The notes under the pieces were generated by a model. That model saw only the letters and a list, made by a program, of their open reading frames with translations. It was not told where the DNA came from and did not search any database. DNA of 6,927 nucleotides from contig JAQVUC010000053.1 in NCBI GenBank assembly GCA_028699715.1, positions 1 to 6,927 on the forward strand, read 5' to 3'. Shown here piece after piece: positions 1-6,373 of this stretch. How positions within the stretch are numbered: position 1 is the stretch's first letter; each line of letters opens with the position of its first letter. A program made the translations under genes and the position numbers. The DNA comes from Anaerolineaceae bacterium. GTDB taxonomy: Bacteria > Chloroflexota > Anaerolineae > Anaerolineales > Anaerolineaceae.

Positions 1-1
1 C

Positions 2-808
2 TACGACATCGTTGCCGCCGAGCACATCATCATGATAGTGCTTCTTGCAGCCTGCTTTAGCGCGATCTTCTGGAATGTTTTGGCCTGGATTTTGGGCATC
101 CCCAGCAGTTCCTCACACGCAATCATTGGCGGCCTGATTGGCGCCGTGGTGGTGAAAGCCGGATTCAAGGTTTTACTCGTCAAAGGCATCACCAAGATCC
201 TGATTGGCTTGTTTGCCTCACCGATCATTGGTTTTGTGGCTGGTGTTATCATCGCCAACATCGTATATCTTCTTTCTTGGAAAGCAACACCAAAGATCAA
301 CGGCGTCTTTAAGAAACTGCAGGTGATCACATCTTTAGGGCTGGCTCTCAGCCATGGTACCAACGACGCCCAGAAAACGATGGGTATCATCACCCTCGGT
401 CTGGTCATCACAGGCTTTCAATCCACCTTCCACGTGCCGAACTGGGTGGTGCTGGCATGCGCGGCCGCAATTGCCCTCGGAACCGCCCTTGGCGGCTGGC
501 AACTGATCAAAACTCTTGGCTCAAAGTTCTACAAAATTCGCCCAGTCCACGGCTTTTCCTCGCAGATCACATCCGCGATTGTCATCATTGCCGCTTCCCT
601 GCTTGGGAGCCCCGTCAGTACAACCCAGGTGGTGAGTTCTTCCATCATGGGTGTTGGCGCAGCTGAACGCATGAGCAAAGTGCGTTGGGGCGTGGCTGGC
701 GAGATTGCGATTGCCTGGGTCATTACCATTCCGGCAACCATGCTGGTAGGAGGGTTGTTTTACTGGCTCTTTCAAAACGCGATCCCAGCGATTTTGGCGC
801 TATTTTGA
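2..808 (+). CDS. PiT-family inorganic phosphate transporter (C-terminal part; gene begins before the window)
   Basis: Integral membrane permease of the PiT family, which takes up inorganic phosphate (as metal phosphate or with a cation) across the cytoplasmic membrane. The frame is open from base 2, so the N-terminus, probably some 60-70 residues of a protein of about 330, lies outside. Two copies of the family's inverted signature are visible. The first half has GIPSSSSHAIIGG (about 95-135). The second half has SHGTNDAQKTMGI (about 350-390) and GSPVSTTQVVSSSIMG (about 605-655). Hydrophobic segments alternate with short loops to the end, as expected for the family. PiT genes often follow a PhoU-like DUF47 gene, which would be upstream and out of view. 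No clear terminator follows the stop. The family call is firm; the transported ion and direction are inferred. Confidence 0.93.
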   Translation, partial: YDIVAAEHIIMIVLLAACFSAIFWNVLAWILGIPSSSSHAIIGGLIGAVVVKAGFKVLLVKGITKILIGLFASPIIGFVAGVIIANIVYLLSWKATPKINGVFKKLQVITSLGLALSHGTNDAQKTMGIITLGLVITGFQSTFHVPNWVVLACAAAIALGTALGGWQLIKTLGSKFYKIRPVHGFSSQITSAIVIIAASLLGSPVSTTQVVSSSIMGVGAAERMSKVRWGVAGEIAIAWVITIPATMLVGGLFYWLFQNAIPAILALF

Positions 809-841
809 TCGTAAGAGACAGTCAGTTAAACCGCATTTAGC

Positions 842-870
842 TTGAGCCAGTTGCTCGCATTTATAACAAT
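842..870 (+). promoter_or_regulatory. Weak candidate promoter ahead of the kinase gene
   Basis: TTGAGC (842-847) is followed after 17 bases by AACAAT (865-870), a plausible but poor sigma70-type pair; TATAAC (862-867) overlaps the second box. It lies in the 85-base gap between the phosphate transporter and the kinase, which suggests the kinase and hydrolase pair may be transcribed on its own. A 4-bp hairpin (GAGC/GCTC, 844-856) overlaps it. The match is no better than chance would often give. Confidence 0.25.
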
Positions 871-883
871 TTTGTAATTTCTT

Positions 884-887
884 GGAG
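884..887 (+). promoter_or_regulatory. Ribosome binding site that selects ATG 894 for the kinase
   Basis: GGAG at 884-887 sits 6 bases before ATG 894. The frame can also be read from TTG 882, but that codon overlaps this site and has no Shine-Dalgarno sequence of its own. ATG 894 is therefore preferred. Confidence 0.7.
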
Positions 888-893
888 AAGCGC

Positions 894-1787
894 ATGGAAA
901 AAACTGAAAAACACTACGATGTAATTTTTGCAGGTAACTACACCAAAGATACCATCATCACACCAGCAGGTACCAACCAGATTGACGGCGGGGGTATGAA
1001 TTATGCCGCCCATGCCGGCAAGGCGCTTGGGCTTCGCGGCGCGGTGGTAACCCGCCTGGCAAAAGAAGATCAACATGTGGTGGAGATGCTGCGCGCGGAT
1101 GGAATCGATTGCTATCCCGTCTATAGCCCGTCTTCAACGCTGATGACCCTGGAATACAAAACGCTTGATGTAGATAAACGCGAACTCTACGTGACTCACA
1201 CCGCTGGAACCATCCATCCTGAACATTTAGATGGTCTAACGGCACGCGCGATTGCGGTCAGCCCAAGCATTCGCGGGGAAGTCGAACCCGCTTTTTTCCA
1301 CGCCCTGCGTTTGCGCAAGGGTGTCCTGCTTGCTGTGGACGTCCAGGGCTTTGTGAGAGTGCTGCGCGGGCAGGACCTGGTCTATGAACCCTGGGATGAA
1401 ATGGCAGAGGTTCTCTCGGATCTGGATATCTTGAAATCCGACGCCATGGAAGCCGAATATCTGACCGGTGAAACAGACATCGAAAAAGCGGCTGCCTTTT
1501 ATGTGCAGCAAGGTGCCAGAGAAATCCTGCTGACCCACGCAACCGGCGTCCTGGTGCACGCGGATGGTCAAAATCACCACTACGAATTCCACTCCAAGAG
1601 CATGGATGGTCGCAGTGGCAGAGGAGATACTTGCCTGGGCTCTTATGTCAGCGCGCGCCTCTCTCTCCCGCCCCACGAGGCTGGAAAATATGCCGCTGCT
1701 GTCACCAGTATGAAAGTGGAAAAATTGGGCGTTTTCGACCGGACTATCACCGAGGTGGAAGACTTCATTGCAAAATATTACGCTTAG
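894..1787 (+). CDS. PfkB-family (ribokinase-fold) carbohydrate/nucleoside kinase
   Basis: 297-residue cytoplasmic kinase of the ribokinase/PfkB fold, a normal length for the family. Such enzymes use ATP to phosphorylate a hydroxyl of a sugar, nucleoside or related small molecule; the substrate here is unknown. The N-terminal substrate region has the typical Gly-rich stretch DGGGMNYAAHAG (about residues 33-44), followed by LGLRGAVVTRLAKED. The mid-protein motif LKSDAMEAEYLTG (about 180-192) corresponds to the usual LKxNxxEAxxLTG, with Asp in place of Asn. The C-terminal signature is GRSGRGDT (239-246). It matches the anion-hole/catalytic GAGD motif but has Arg for Ala, and D245 is the expected catalytic base. 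The 3' end overlaps the next gene by 20 bases, which suggests translational coupling with the hydrolase. Start chosen by the Shine-Dalgarno site at 884-887. Confidence 0.9.
   Translation: MEKTEKHYDVIFAGNYTKDTIITPAGTNQIDGGGMNYAAHAGKALGLRGAVVTRLAKEDQHVVEMLRADGIDCYPVYSPSSTLMTLEYKTLDVDKRELYVTHTAGTIHPEHLDGLTARAIAVSPSIRGEVEPAFFHALRLRKGVLLAVDVQGFVRVLRGQDLVYEPWDEMAEVLSDLDILKSDAMEAEYLTGETDIEKAAAFYVQQGAREILLTHATGVLVHADGQNHHYEFHSKSMDGRSGRGDTCLGSYVSARLSLPPHEAGKYAAAVTSMKVEKLGVFDRTITEVEDFIAKYYA
1752..1757 (+). promoter_or_regulatory. Ribosome binding site supporting the TTG start at 1768
   Basis: GAGGTG at 1752-1757, inside the end of the kinase gene, is a strong anti-Shine-Dalgarno match 10 bases before TTG 1768. 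It supports this rare start for the hydrolase. The next in-frame ATG (1870) has only a badly spaced GGAG and would remove 34 residues. Confidence 0.5.
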
Positions 1788-2634
1788 ATTCAGTTTCGAG
1801 GAACAAGCAGCCAGGGTGGCTCAACTCACACAAGTTTCTGTGGAGGGATACCCTGCTCTCTGGGAGCAAATGCTCGCGCAATGGCGGACTGCTCAAAGCG
1901 ATGCTGCCTGGTTGACTTACAGCGCCAATTACCTCCTCCACACTGCTGGCGTCCGCTGGGCATTAGACCCACTCTCCCTTTTTTCGCGCCTCTCCCTGCC
2001 GAATACTCTGAATTTCGCCAAAGATCTGGCTCCTTTGGACGCTGTAGTTTTGTCCCACAGGCATGCCGATCACCTTGATCTTGAACTGTTGTCTGAACTT
2101 GTTGACCTTCCAATTTTGTGGATCGTGCCTGGCTTTTTGCTGGAGGACTTGAAAACCATCTTTCGGAACAAAACACCCAGGGTCATCCTGCCGCGTGCGG
2201 GAAATCCAATAAAAATTAAGAATCTCACATTGACACCCTTCAAGGGTCTGCACTTCAGGGACGGACATGGAGTGCCAGAGATGGGCTACCTGGCAGAATT
2301 CTCCGGCAAAAGATGGGCTTTCCCCGGGGATACCCGCGTTTTCCCAGCCCAAAGCCTGACCAAACTTGGCCGCCTGGATGGGGTCTTCGCGCACCTCTGG
2401 CTTGGAAAAAAGTGCGCCCTCCATGAAACGCCTCCCCTGCTTGAAGAATTTTGCCACTTTTTCACTGAGCCCGCGCCCCGCCGGCTTGTGGTCACACACA
2501 TGCACGAAATAGCACGCAAGCCTGACGATTTTTGGGATGCCAGCCACTTCTCGCAGGTGTACGCGAAATGCCAGGAACTAAAGCCCGAAGTTTTGGTCAC
2601 CCCTGCCTGGATGGGGATGTCTGTTGAGCTCTAA
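1768..2634 (+). CDS. MBL-fold metallo-hydrolase
   Basis: 288-residue metallo-beta-lactamase-fold protein, probably a cytoplasmic metal-dependent (often di-zinc) hydrolase; the substrate cannot be told from sequence. The metal-binding motif HRHADH is at 97-102. H162 or H167 (around FRDGHG) may supply the next ligand, D188 in FPGDTR is the expected bridging Asp, and H244 or H246 in THMHE is the last His. The N-terminal 40 or so residues (rich in Gln, Glu and Ala) precede the first fold strand (WLTYSANYLLHTAGVRWALD). It looks like the UlaG-like or broad 'MBL fold' group rather than a true beta-lactamase, as there is no signal peptide. The gene overlaps the kinase by 20 bases, so the two are probably co-translated and may act on related small molecules. 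TTG start with a good ribosome binding site. Confidence 0.88.
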   Translation: MQNITLRFSFEEQAARVAQLTQVSVEGYPALWEQMLAQWRTAQSDAAWLTYSANYLLHTAGVRWALDPLSLFSRLSLPNTLNFAKDLAPLDAVVLSHRHADHLDLELLSELVDLPILWIVPGFLLEDLKTIFRNKTPRVILPRAGNPIKIKNLTLTPFKGLHFRDGHGVPEMGYLAEFSGKRWAFPGDTRVFPAQSLTKLGRLDGVFAHLWLGKKCALHETPPLLEEFCHFFTEPAPRRLVVTHMHEIARKPDDFWDASHFSQVYAKCQELKPEVLVTPAWMGMSVEL

Positions 2635-2810
2635 AATCTAATAAACGCGAATTCTCTGGTGTTAGCAACTCGAATATTCCTGAACCTGATGTCTGCATTG
2701 GGAGAAACGCAGGTCCAAAGTAGTGCTTTTATTGAAGAAAGTGATACCATTTCAGCACACGCATTTATCCATGCATTTTGCAGGCCGGAACCGGTCCAGA
2801 AAGGTGAATT

Positions 2811-3026
2811 ATGTCTAAAAGATTAAAGACTGCACTTATTGGAGGGGCATTACTGGGAATTATCTGTGTTGTTGGGGCATATCTGCGTTCGGGGGGAACA
2901 GCCTCACCAACTGTCGTTTTCGCTCTATGGTTCAACCGGGTCATCATCGGTCTGGCTGTAGGAGCTCCCTGGAGCACCACAAGCAGAAATAAATCCTTGC
3001 TGCGTGGGCGAGCAATTAGACTTTAA
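2811..3026 (+). CDS. Small membrane protein, probably a C-terminally truncated remnant
   Basis: 71-residue protein with a basic N-terminus and a membrane segment (about residues 8-25), then a second hydrophobic stretch (about 35-52, ending VIIGLAVGAPW). AAGGTG (2801-2806) is a reasonable ribosome binding site for ATG 2811. The N-terminal three quarters look like a well-formed small integral membrane protein. After residue 60 (KSLLRGRAIRL, stop) the sequence turns abruptly basic and ends. From memory, proteins starting like this continue for another 40-50 residues with further hydrophobic segments, so I read this as a gene cut short. Neither other + frame past 3026 gives a convincing continuation (one gives about 15 residues before a stop), so a simple one-base frameshift does not restore it. 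Function unknown. It ends where base composition drops to AT-rich, which fits an insertion or deletion junction. It could still be a genuine short gene. Confidence 0.55.
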   Translation: MSKRLKTALIGGALLGIICVVGAYLRSGGTASPTVVFALWFNRVIIGLAVGAPWSTTSRNKSLLRGRAIRL

Positions 3027-3030
3027 GCTC

Positions 3031-3060
3031 TGGTTGTGTAGTCTAAGAAATTGATACAAT
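3031..3060 (+). promoter_or_regulatory. Weak candidate promoter of the ABC transporter operon
   Basis: TACAAT (3055-3060), within GATACAAT, is an acceptable -10 box. Upstream TGGTTG (3031-3036, 18-base spacer) or TTGTGT (3034-3039, 15-base spacer) are imperfect -35 candidates. Transcription would start around 3067 and place the whole inverted repeat 3072-3117 in the 5' leader of the operon. Placement is plausible but the boxes are weak. Confidence 0.3.
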
Positions 3061-3071
3061 AAATTAACTAG

Positions 3072-3117
3072 ACAGGCGTTACAGATTAAGGAATATAACT
3101 TAGTCTGTAACGCCAGT
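3072..3117. repeat. Near-perfect 19-bp inverted repeat (hairpin) directly upstream of the transporter operon
   Basis: The left arm 3072-3090 (core GGCGTTACAGA, 3075-3085) pairs with the right arm 3099-3117 (core TCTGTAACGCC, 3104-3114) across an 8-base loop, GAATATAA. The 11-bp core is perfect. Continuing through one G.T wobble (3086/3103) and one A.A mismatch (3074/3115), the stem reaches 19 positions. No T-tract follows, so it is not a standard intrinsic terminator. It ends 12 bases before the start codon of the first permease gene and could act as an operator, as a 5'-leader structure affecting initiation (that gene has only a poorly spaced GAGAG site at 3123-3127), or as the remnant of a small mobile element. 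Confidence 0.8.
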
Positions 3118-3129
3118 GAATAGAGAGTA

Positions 3130-3882
3130 ATGCATATTATTTGGAAATCAACTAAACGATTATCACTTGCGTGGCTAATTGCGACCTTTGTCTACACGAC
3201 AGCCTTATTCTTTTCAATCAATTATTCAAGTAAGGATAGCTTGGTTTTATATCCGATTCAACCATATATCTTTGGTTCCGAACCGGTAGATTTGTTCTTC
3301 CCTTTATTTGTGACTATCCCATTCGTCTGGCCAATATACTTTTTGAGAAAAGACAACTTTCTTGAATATGTATCCATGCGGATCAAGCTCAATAAGTATC
3401 TGGTCTTTCAAGCATTTGCCTCTCTGGCTCTATGCTTTGTGATGGCGCTGTTGGTGAATTATTCAGGTTTTCTATTCTCTTTGCGTATGGCAAATATCTC
3501 CACTGGCGTGCAAGGACCTACCCTGACTGGCTATATTTTGGGTGAGATGCAATTGTTGGATCCACTCAAATTTGGATTGCTTTGGAGTTTCTACAAAGCC
3601 GTGATCGGATTGCTGATTTGTTCGCTCGGGATAATCTTTGCTTATTACGTTAAGAACCTGTTTCTGATGTTCTTAGCGCCCTTCGCCCTGATTTCTTTAG
3701 AAAACTTTATAACCGGCGTTACCGGTTTAGCCAGGTTCAGTTTTACTACTACATATGTCCTCAACCGCCTTAGCCCCAGTGTTATGCTGCCAAAAAACCT
3801 TCTCGTCGGACTAACCATTTTCGTCGGATTGACTATTGTCATTCAAAGAGCTCTTGTTCACCATGAACAGCAAAATTATTAA
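3130..3882 (+). CDS. ABC-2-like permease subunit, 6 TM (peptide/antibiotic transporter type)
   Basis: 250-residue integral membrane protein with six predicted helices: about 12-30, 53-72, 93-112, 149-174, 177-195 and 224-242. The loop between helices 2 and 3 is basic (RKDNFLEYVSMRIKLNKY, 73-90), as in ABC-2 permeases where this cytoplasmic stretch contacts the ATPase. Specific family not recognised; the role is inferred from topology and from the ATPase two genes downstream. The sequence VDLFF at the start of helix 2 and the YxS-type motif at 80-82 recur in the next gene, so the two proteins look like relatives. An upstream in-frame stop (TAG, 3121-3123) fixes the start at or after ATG 3130. 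The Shine-Dalgarno site is weak and lies just beyond the inverted repeat. The 3' end overlaps the next gene by 20 bases. Direction of transport (export of a peptide, or protection of the host from one) is not decided. Confidence 0.72.
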   Translation: MHIIWKSTKRLSLAWLIATFVYTTALFFSINYSSKDSLVLYPIQPYIFGSEPVDLFFPLFVTIPFVWPIYFLRKDNFLEYVSMRIKLNKYLVFQAFASLALCFVMALLVNYSGFLFSLRMANISTGVQGPTLTGYILGEMQLLDPLKFGLLWSFYKAVIGLLICSLGIIFAYYVKNLFLMFLAPFALISLENFITGVTGLARFSFTTTYVLNRLSPSVMLPKNLLVGLTIFVGLTIVIQRALVHHEQQNY

Positions 3883-5389
3883 GTCAAAGGTCATCAATCT
3901 CTTCCTGTCAAACAAAGCGCTTTTGTCCTTGAATTTTTGTGTGCTTTGTTACGTTGCAGGTTCTGCCAGGGTAACAGCAATCACCTATCAATTGGGGTTA
4001 TTCGACTACGCACTGTTTGTTCTGGTGGATCATTATTACGTTTTGTACTGCCTGTTGCCGATTATGCTTTTGGTTATTACCAAGCACCTCCGTAGCTTGA
4101 GTGACATTGAAAGAATAAGATATCGCAACACGAACCAAATGATGCGGGTTGAGATTTTATCTTTTACCGCTTGGTTTATATTCTACTTATTCTCAAGTCT
4201 CCTGATTGTCTTGCTGATTGGCTTGCCAACTTTCAAACCGAATGTTTTCGCCGGGAACTTTGGAGGTAGCAGTCACAATGAAGTATTGCTCCTCTTAGGT
4301 GAGTACGCAGCCTTTTCGAAGATTCCAATAATATCTATTCTTGTAGCCCTGCTTTATTATGGTTTTGGATTTACAACCTTGACCGCAATCTTATCCTTGA
4401 TCAACAATAAAAAGGGGTCGCGGGAGAGTGTCAGTGCTGCTGTGGTCATCCTGGTGCTTACATTCATCGGCTTTCATACATCATTGTCAGAAAAATTACC
4501 CATCCTGTTTTTATGTAATTACATCATCTTTCACCGCGGGCTTTTCATGAATGGACTGCCTTCGTTCCTCCTGACCGTTCTCACCGGATTAGGGATAATC
4601 CTTTTTGCACTGGGTTACAGACCACCAACAATTGCAAGGAACTCACTCCTTAGCGAATTAACGATTTCCAGAAAGATGAAGCAAATTATTTTTCTTTTTA
4701 TCAGCGGTCTGGTTTTGATTGAATACTTCCAGTTGGTTTATGAAGGAAACTCTAACATCCGGGATCTAGCAATCCGGTTCTTGTTAGGCACAAACACGGA
4801 TTTCCAATCTTTCATCGGTTGGATCAAGATTTGCCTAATTTACTTTTCACCGCTCTTTTTCGTGGGAGTTTCAATATCGAAAATTAAGCAGTATCAGGAA
4901 TTGCCAATTTTTATGCGTTTTGAAAGCATTGCTAATTTGCGGTGGAACATCCTCCGGCAATACGCGGCCTTTGTTCTTCAATGTGCAGGATTTATTGCTG
5001 TTTTCCTTACCATTCTATTCATATTTGGGAAAAATTCCTCTCCCATGTCTGTGGCATTATATGAATCCTTCGGCATTCAACTTACCATACCTCATTTCAT
5101 CGGAAACATCTTTGTTTTTATTATCACCATGCTGTTCAACCTTGCGCTTTTTCTGATGATCAGTCAGGTAGCCAATGAAACAGTTGCTTTTTTAGGAATC
5201 ATATCCTTGTCTTTTGTTAACTTGCTTGTGCCCGGCATTCATCTTTTCGAGATTAATCCAGGCATCCTGATATTCCTTGAAAACATGCGACAAGGAATGG
5301 ATTGGCTTTTAATCAAAATTGCGCTCATGTTATGCGTTTCAATTGGATTTTTAATTTTCGTTAGGAGAAGGATTCATGCCAATCATTAG
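3863..5389 (+). CDS. Double-length ABC-2-like permease, about 12 TM (two fused modules)
   Basis: 508-residue integral membrane protein with about twelve hydrophobic helices in two sets of six (roughly 20-255 and 270-505). Each half repeats the pattern of the preceding 250-residue protein: helix 2, then a basic loop with an aromatic-x-Ser/Asn motif, then helix 3. The loop motif is IRYRNTNQMMR at 85-95 in the first half and MRFESIANLRW at 351-361 in the second. The first half also has VDHYY at helix 2 (55-59), like VDLFF in the upstream gene. I infer a tandem duplication and fusion of an ABC-2 permease module. It probably forms the membrane part of a transporter with the ATPase encoded immediately downstream (14-base overlap). 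ATG 3863 is preferred to TTG 3836, which would extend the overlap with the upstream gene to 47 bases. No signal peptide, no extracellular MacB-like domain and no peptidase domain are seen. Confidence 0.72.
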   Translation: MNSKIIKSKVINLFLSNKALLSLNFCVLCYVAGSARVTAITYQLGLFDYALFVLVDHYYVLYCLLPIMLLVITKHLRSLSDIERIRYRNTNQMMRVEILSFTAWFIFYLFSSLLIVLLIGLPTFKPNVFAGNFGGSSHNEVLLLLGEYAAFSKIPIISILVALLYYGFGFTTLTAILSLINNKKGSRESVSAAVVILVLTFIGFHTSLSEKLPILFLCNYIIFHRGLFMNGLPSFLLTVLTGLGIILFALGYRPPTIARNSLLSELTISRKMKQIIFLFISGLVLIEYFQLVYEGNSNIRDLAIRFLLGTNTDFQSFIGWIKICLIYFSPLFFVGVSISKIKQYQELPIFMRFESIANLRWNILRQYAAFVLQCAGFIAVFLTILFIFGKNSSPMSVALYESFGIQLTIPHFIGNIFVFIITMLFNLALFLMISQVANETVAFLGIISLSFVNLLVPGIHLFEINPGILIFLENMRQGMDWLLIKIALMLCVSIGFLIFVRRRIHANH

Positions 5390-6044
5390 ACTCACAGATG
5401 TATCAAAAAGGTTCAAAGAAAAAGTATTGTATGAAGATGTAAACCTATCTGTGGAAGAGGGCGCGTGTGTCGGGATTGTTGGTGCAAATGGCAGCGGTAA
5501 GAGCGTGCTCTTTAAATTGATTACTGGACTGGAATCAGCAGACACCGGCACAATCCATGTCAAAGGCAATCTCGTCGGCAAAGACCTGAACTTTCCGCAA
5601 GGAGTCGGCCTTTTTGTCAATCAGCCCGGATACATACAGTACTATGATGGTCTCACGAATCTGAAACTTCTCGCCGAAATTCAAAACAAGGTAGGGGAGG
5701 ATACGATCCGGTCGTTTATGCTCAGAGTCCACTTGGACCCGGACGATAAGACAAAAGTAGCAAACTACTCTGCAGGCATGAAACAAAAATTAGGGATTGC
5801 TCAGGCCATTATGGAAGGTCAGGATATTGTTCTGCTTGACGAACCCTTTAATGCTCTCGACTATCAAACCAATAATGATGTAATGGAAATATTAGTGGAC
5901 TTGAAGGGTCAGGGAAAAACCCTTTTAATGACCTCTCATCAACATGGTTACTTGGAAAAACTGTGTGATCATCTCTTTTTAATTGCGGATAAGAAATTAG
6001 TGGTATTTGACGAGGAAGTAAAGAGGAAGTACTTCTTGATCTAG
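5376..6044 (+). CDS. ABC transporter ATP-binding protein (BcrA-like peptide/antibiotic exporter or immunity type)
   Basis: 222-residue cytoplasmic ATPase that would power the two membrane proteins encoded just upstream. All the motifs are present in order: Walker A GANGSGKS (36-43), Q-loop Q83 in VNQPGYIQYY, signature YSAGMKQKLGIAQ (131-143, with SAGM in place of the usual SGGQ), Walker B DIVLLDEP (150-157) with catalytic E156, D-loop NALD (159-162), and the switch His H188 in TSHQ. The stretch YYDGLTNLKLLAEI and the signature variant resemble ATPases of BcrA/lantibiotic-immunity-type ABC-2 systems. It lacks the roughly 80-residue C-terminal extension of many drug exporters and ends soon after the last strand. 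ATG 5376 has AGGAG at 5363-5367, 8 bases upstream. The gene overlaps the permease gene by 14 bases, so stoichiometric expression is likely. The ABC identity is certain; the substrate is inferred from context. Confidence 0.93.
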   Translation: MPIIRLTDVSKRFKEKVLYEDVNLSVEEGACVGIVGANGSGKSVLFKLITGLESADTGTIHVKGNLVGKDLNFPQGVGLFVNQPGYIQYYDGLTNLKLLAEIQNKVGEDTIRSFMLRVHLDPDDKTKVANYSAGMKQKLGIAQAIMEGQDIVLLDEPFNALDYQTNNDVMEILVDLKGQGKTLLMTSHQHGYLEKLCDHLFLIADKKLVVFDEEVKRKYFLI

Positions 6045-6052
6045 TTTTTTTT
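6021..6052 (+). terminator. Weak candidate terminator at the end of the transporter operon
   Basis: A 6-bp stem (AAGAGG 6021-6026 with CTTCTT 6032-6037, one G.T pair, loop AAGTA) is followed by eight T residues at 6045-6052. The stem is AT-rich and the T-run starts 7 bases after it, so this is a poor intrinsic terminator. Its position across the stop codon (6042-6044) is the main reason to list it. Confidence 0.3.
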
Positions 6053-6277
6053 CGTTGAATTCTAAATCATTTACTTGCTCAGCATAGGAAAAGAATCCAG
6101 GTAGTGAAATAAATATATAACAACTTTTCTTGCCTTGGTACATAAAAAAGAGACTCTGCTTCCCAGGTAGACATTTATGCTTACATAAAAGAGAGAAAGA
6201 TATTAATAAAAACAGCAAAGAAATCCTTCCGCGATAGTAATACACCTTGTATCACAATCTGGTAATGAGAAAGGAAT

Positions 6278-6310
6278 TTAACGCGGATTTAACATAGGTC
6301 TGTCTATAAT
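6278..6310 (+). promoter_or_regulatory. Promoter with tandem direct repeats (activator-type) for the small secreted protein
   Basis: A perfect -10 box TATAAT lies at 6305-6310. There is no good -35 box at 16-18 bases. Instead two direct repeats, TTAACG (6278-6283) and TTAACA (6289-6294), start 11 bases apart and end exactly 10 bases before the -10 box. This spacing is the classic layout for OmpR/PhoB-type response regulators that replace the -35 contact, and TTAACA-N5-TTAACA resembles the Bacillus PhoP box. Transcription would start near 6317, giving a leader of about 57 bases. The -10 box is solid; the activator is inferred. Confidence 0.55.
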
Positions 6311-6321
6311 GTGCTTAGACA
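6301..6321. promoter_or_regulatory. Inverted repeat overlapping the -10 box (possible operator)
   Basis: TGTCTA (6301-6306) and TAGACA (6316-6321) form a perfect 6-bp inverted repeat with a 9-base spacer, covering the TATAAT box and the expected start of transcription. This is where a repressor would bind. Six-base arms can arise by chance, so it is a candidate only. Confidence 0.3.
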
Positions 6322-6373
6322 ATTTCTTCTGATTCATATATAAATGTATAGCAATGATTGAAAGGAGAAATTA

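Larger units (their letters stand above)
6045..6373. other. 329-base non-coding AT-rich region between transporter operon and peptide gene
   Basis: No convincing gene on either strand. It holds an eight-T run (6045-6052), a short hairpin TTTATG/CATAAA (6174-6189, loop CTTA), and in its last 100 bases the promoter region of the downstream small protein: direct repeats 6278-6294, TATAAT 6305-6310 and the ribosome binding site AAAGGAG 6361-6367. The first 200 bases, apart from these, show nothing I can name. The gap shows that the peptide gene is probably transcribed separately from the transporter. Confidence 0.7.

Noticed and set aside
1236..1676. Long - strand open frame (146 codons) opposite the kinase gene
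   Set aside because: It is a shadow of a GC-richer coding region; the + strand product carries clear PfkB motifs and the - strand product resembles nothing.
2635..2810. Possible terminator or promoter in the gap between the hydrolase and the small membrane protein
   Set aside because: Only the palindrome GAATATTC and a short CCGG repeat are visible; there is no stem with a T-tract and no properly spaced promoter pair.
3103..3108. GTCTGT shared by the inverted repeat (3103-3108) and the peptide promoter (6299-6304)
   Set aside because: Six bases with different flanks are too short to claim a common binding site.
3803..3838. Imperfect tandem 18-base repeat (TCGTCGGA-type units) near the end of the first permease gene
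   Set aside because: About 14 of 18 bases match. It encodes VGLTI twice inside a membrane helix, where hydrophobic codon repeats are common, and has no sign of function.
3836..3862. TTG 3836 as the start of the double-length permease
   Set aside because: It would lengthen the overlap with the upstream gene to 47 bases and has no ribosome binding site; ATG 3863 gives a 20-base overlap and a normal N-terminus.
5997..6245. Open frame of 82 codons on the - strand in the gap after the ATPase gene
   Set aside because: It overlaps the end of the ATPase gene, runs through low-complexity AT-rich DNA, has no recognisable domain and no clear ribosome binding site.
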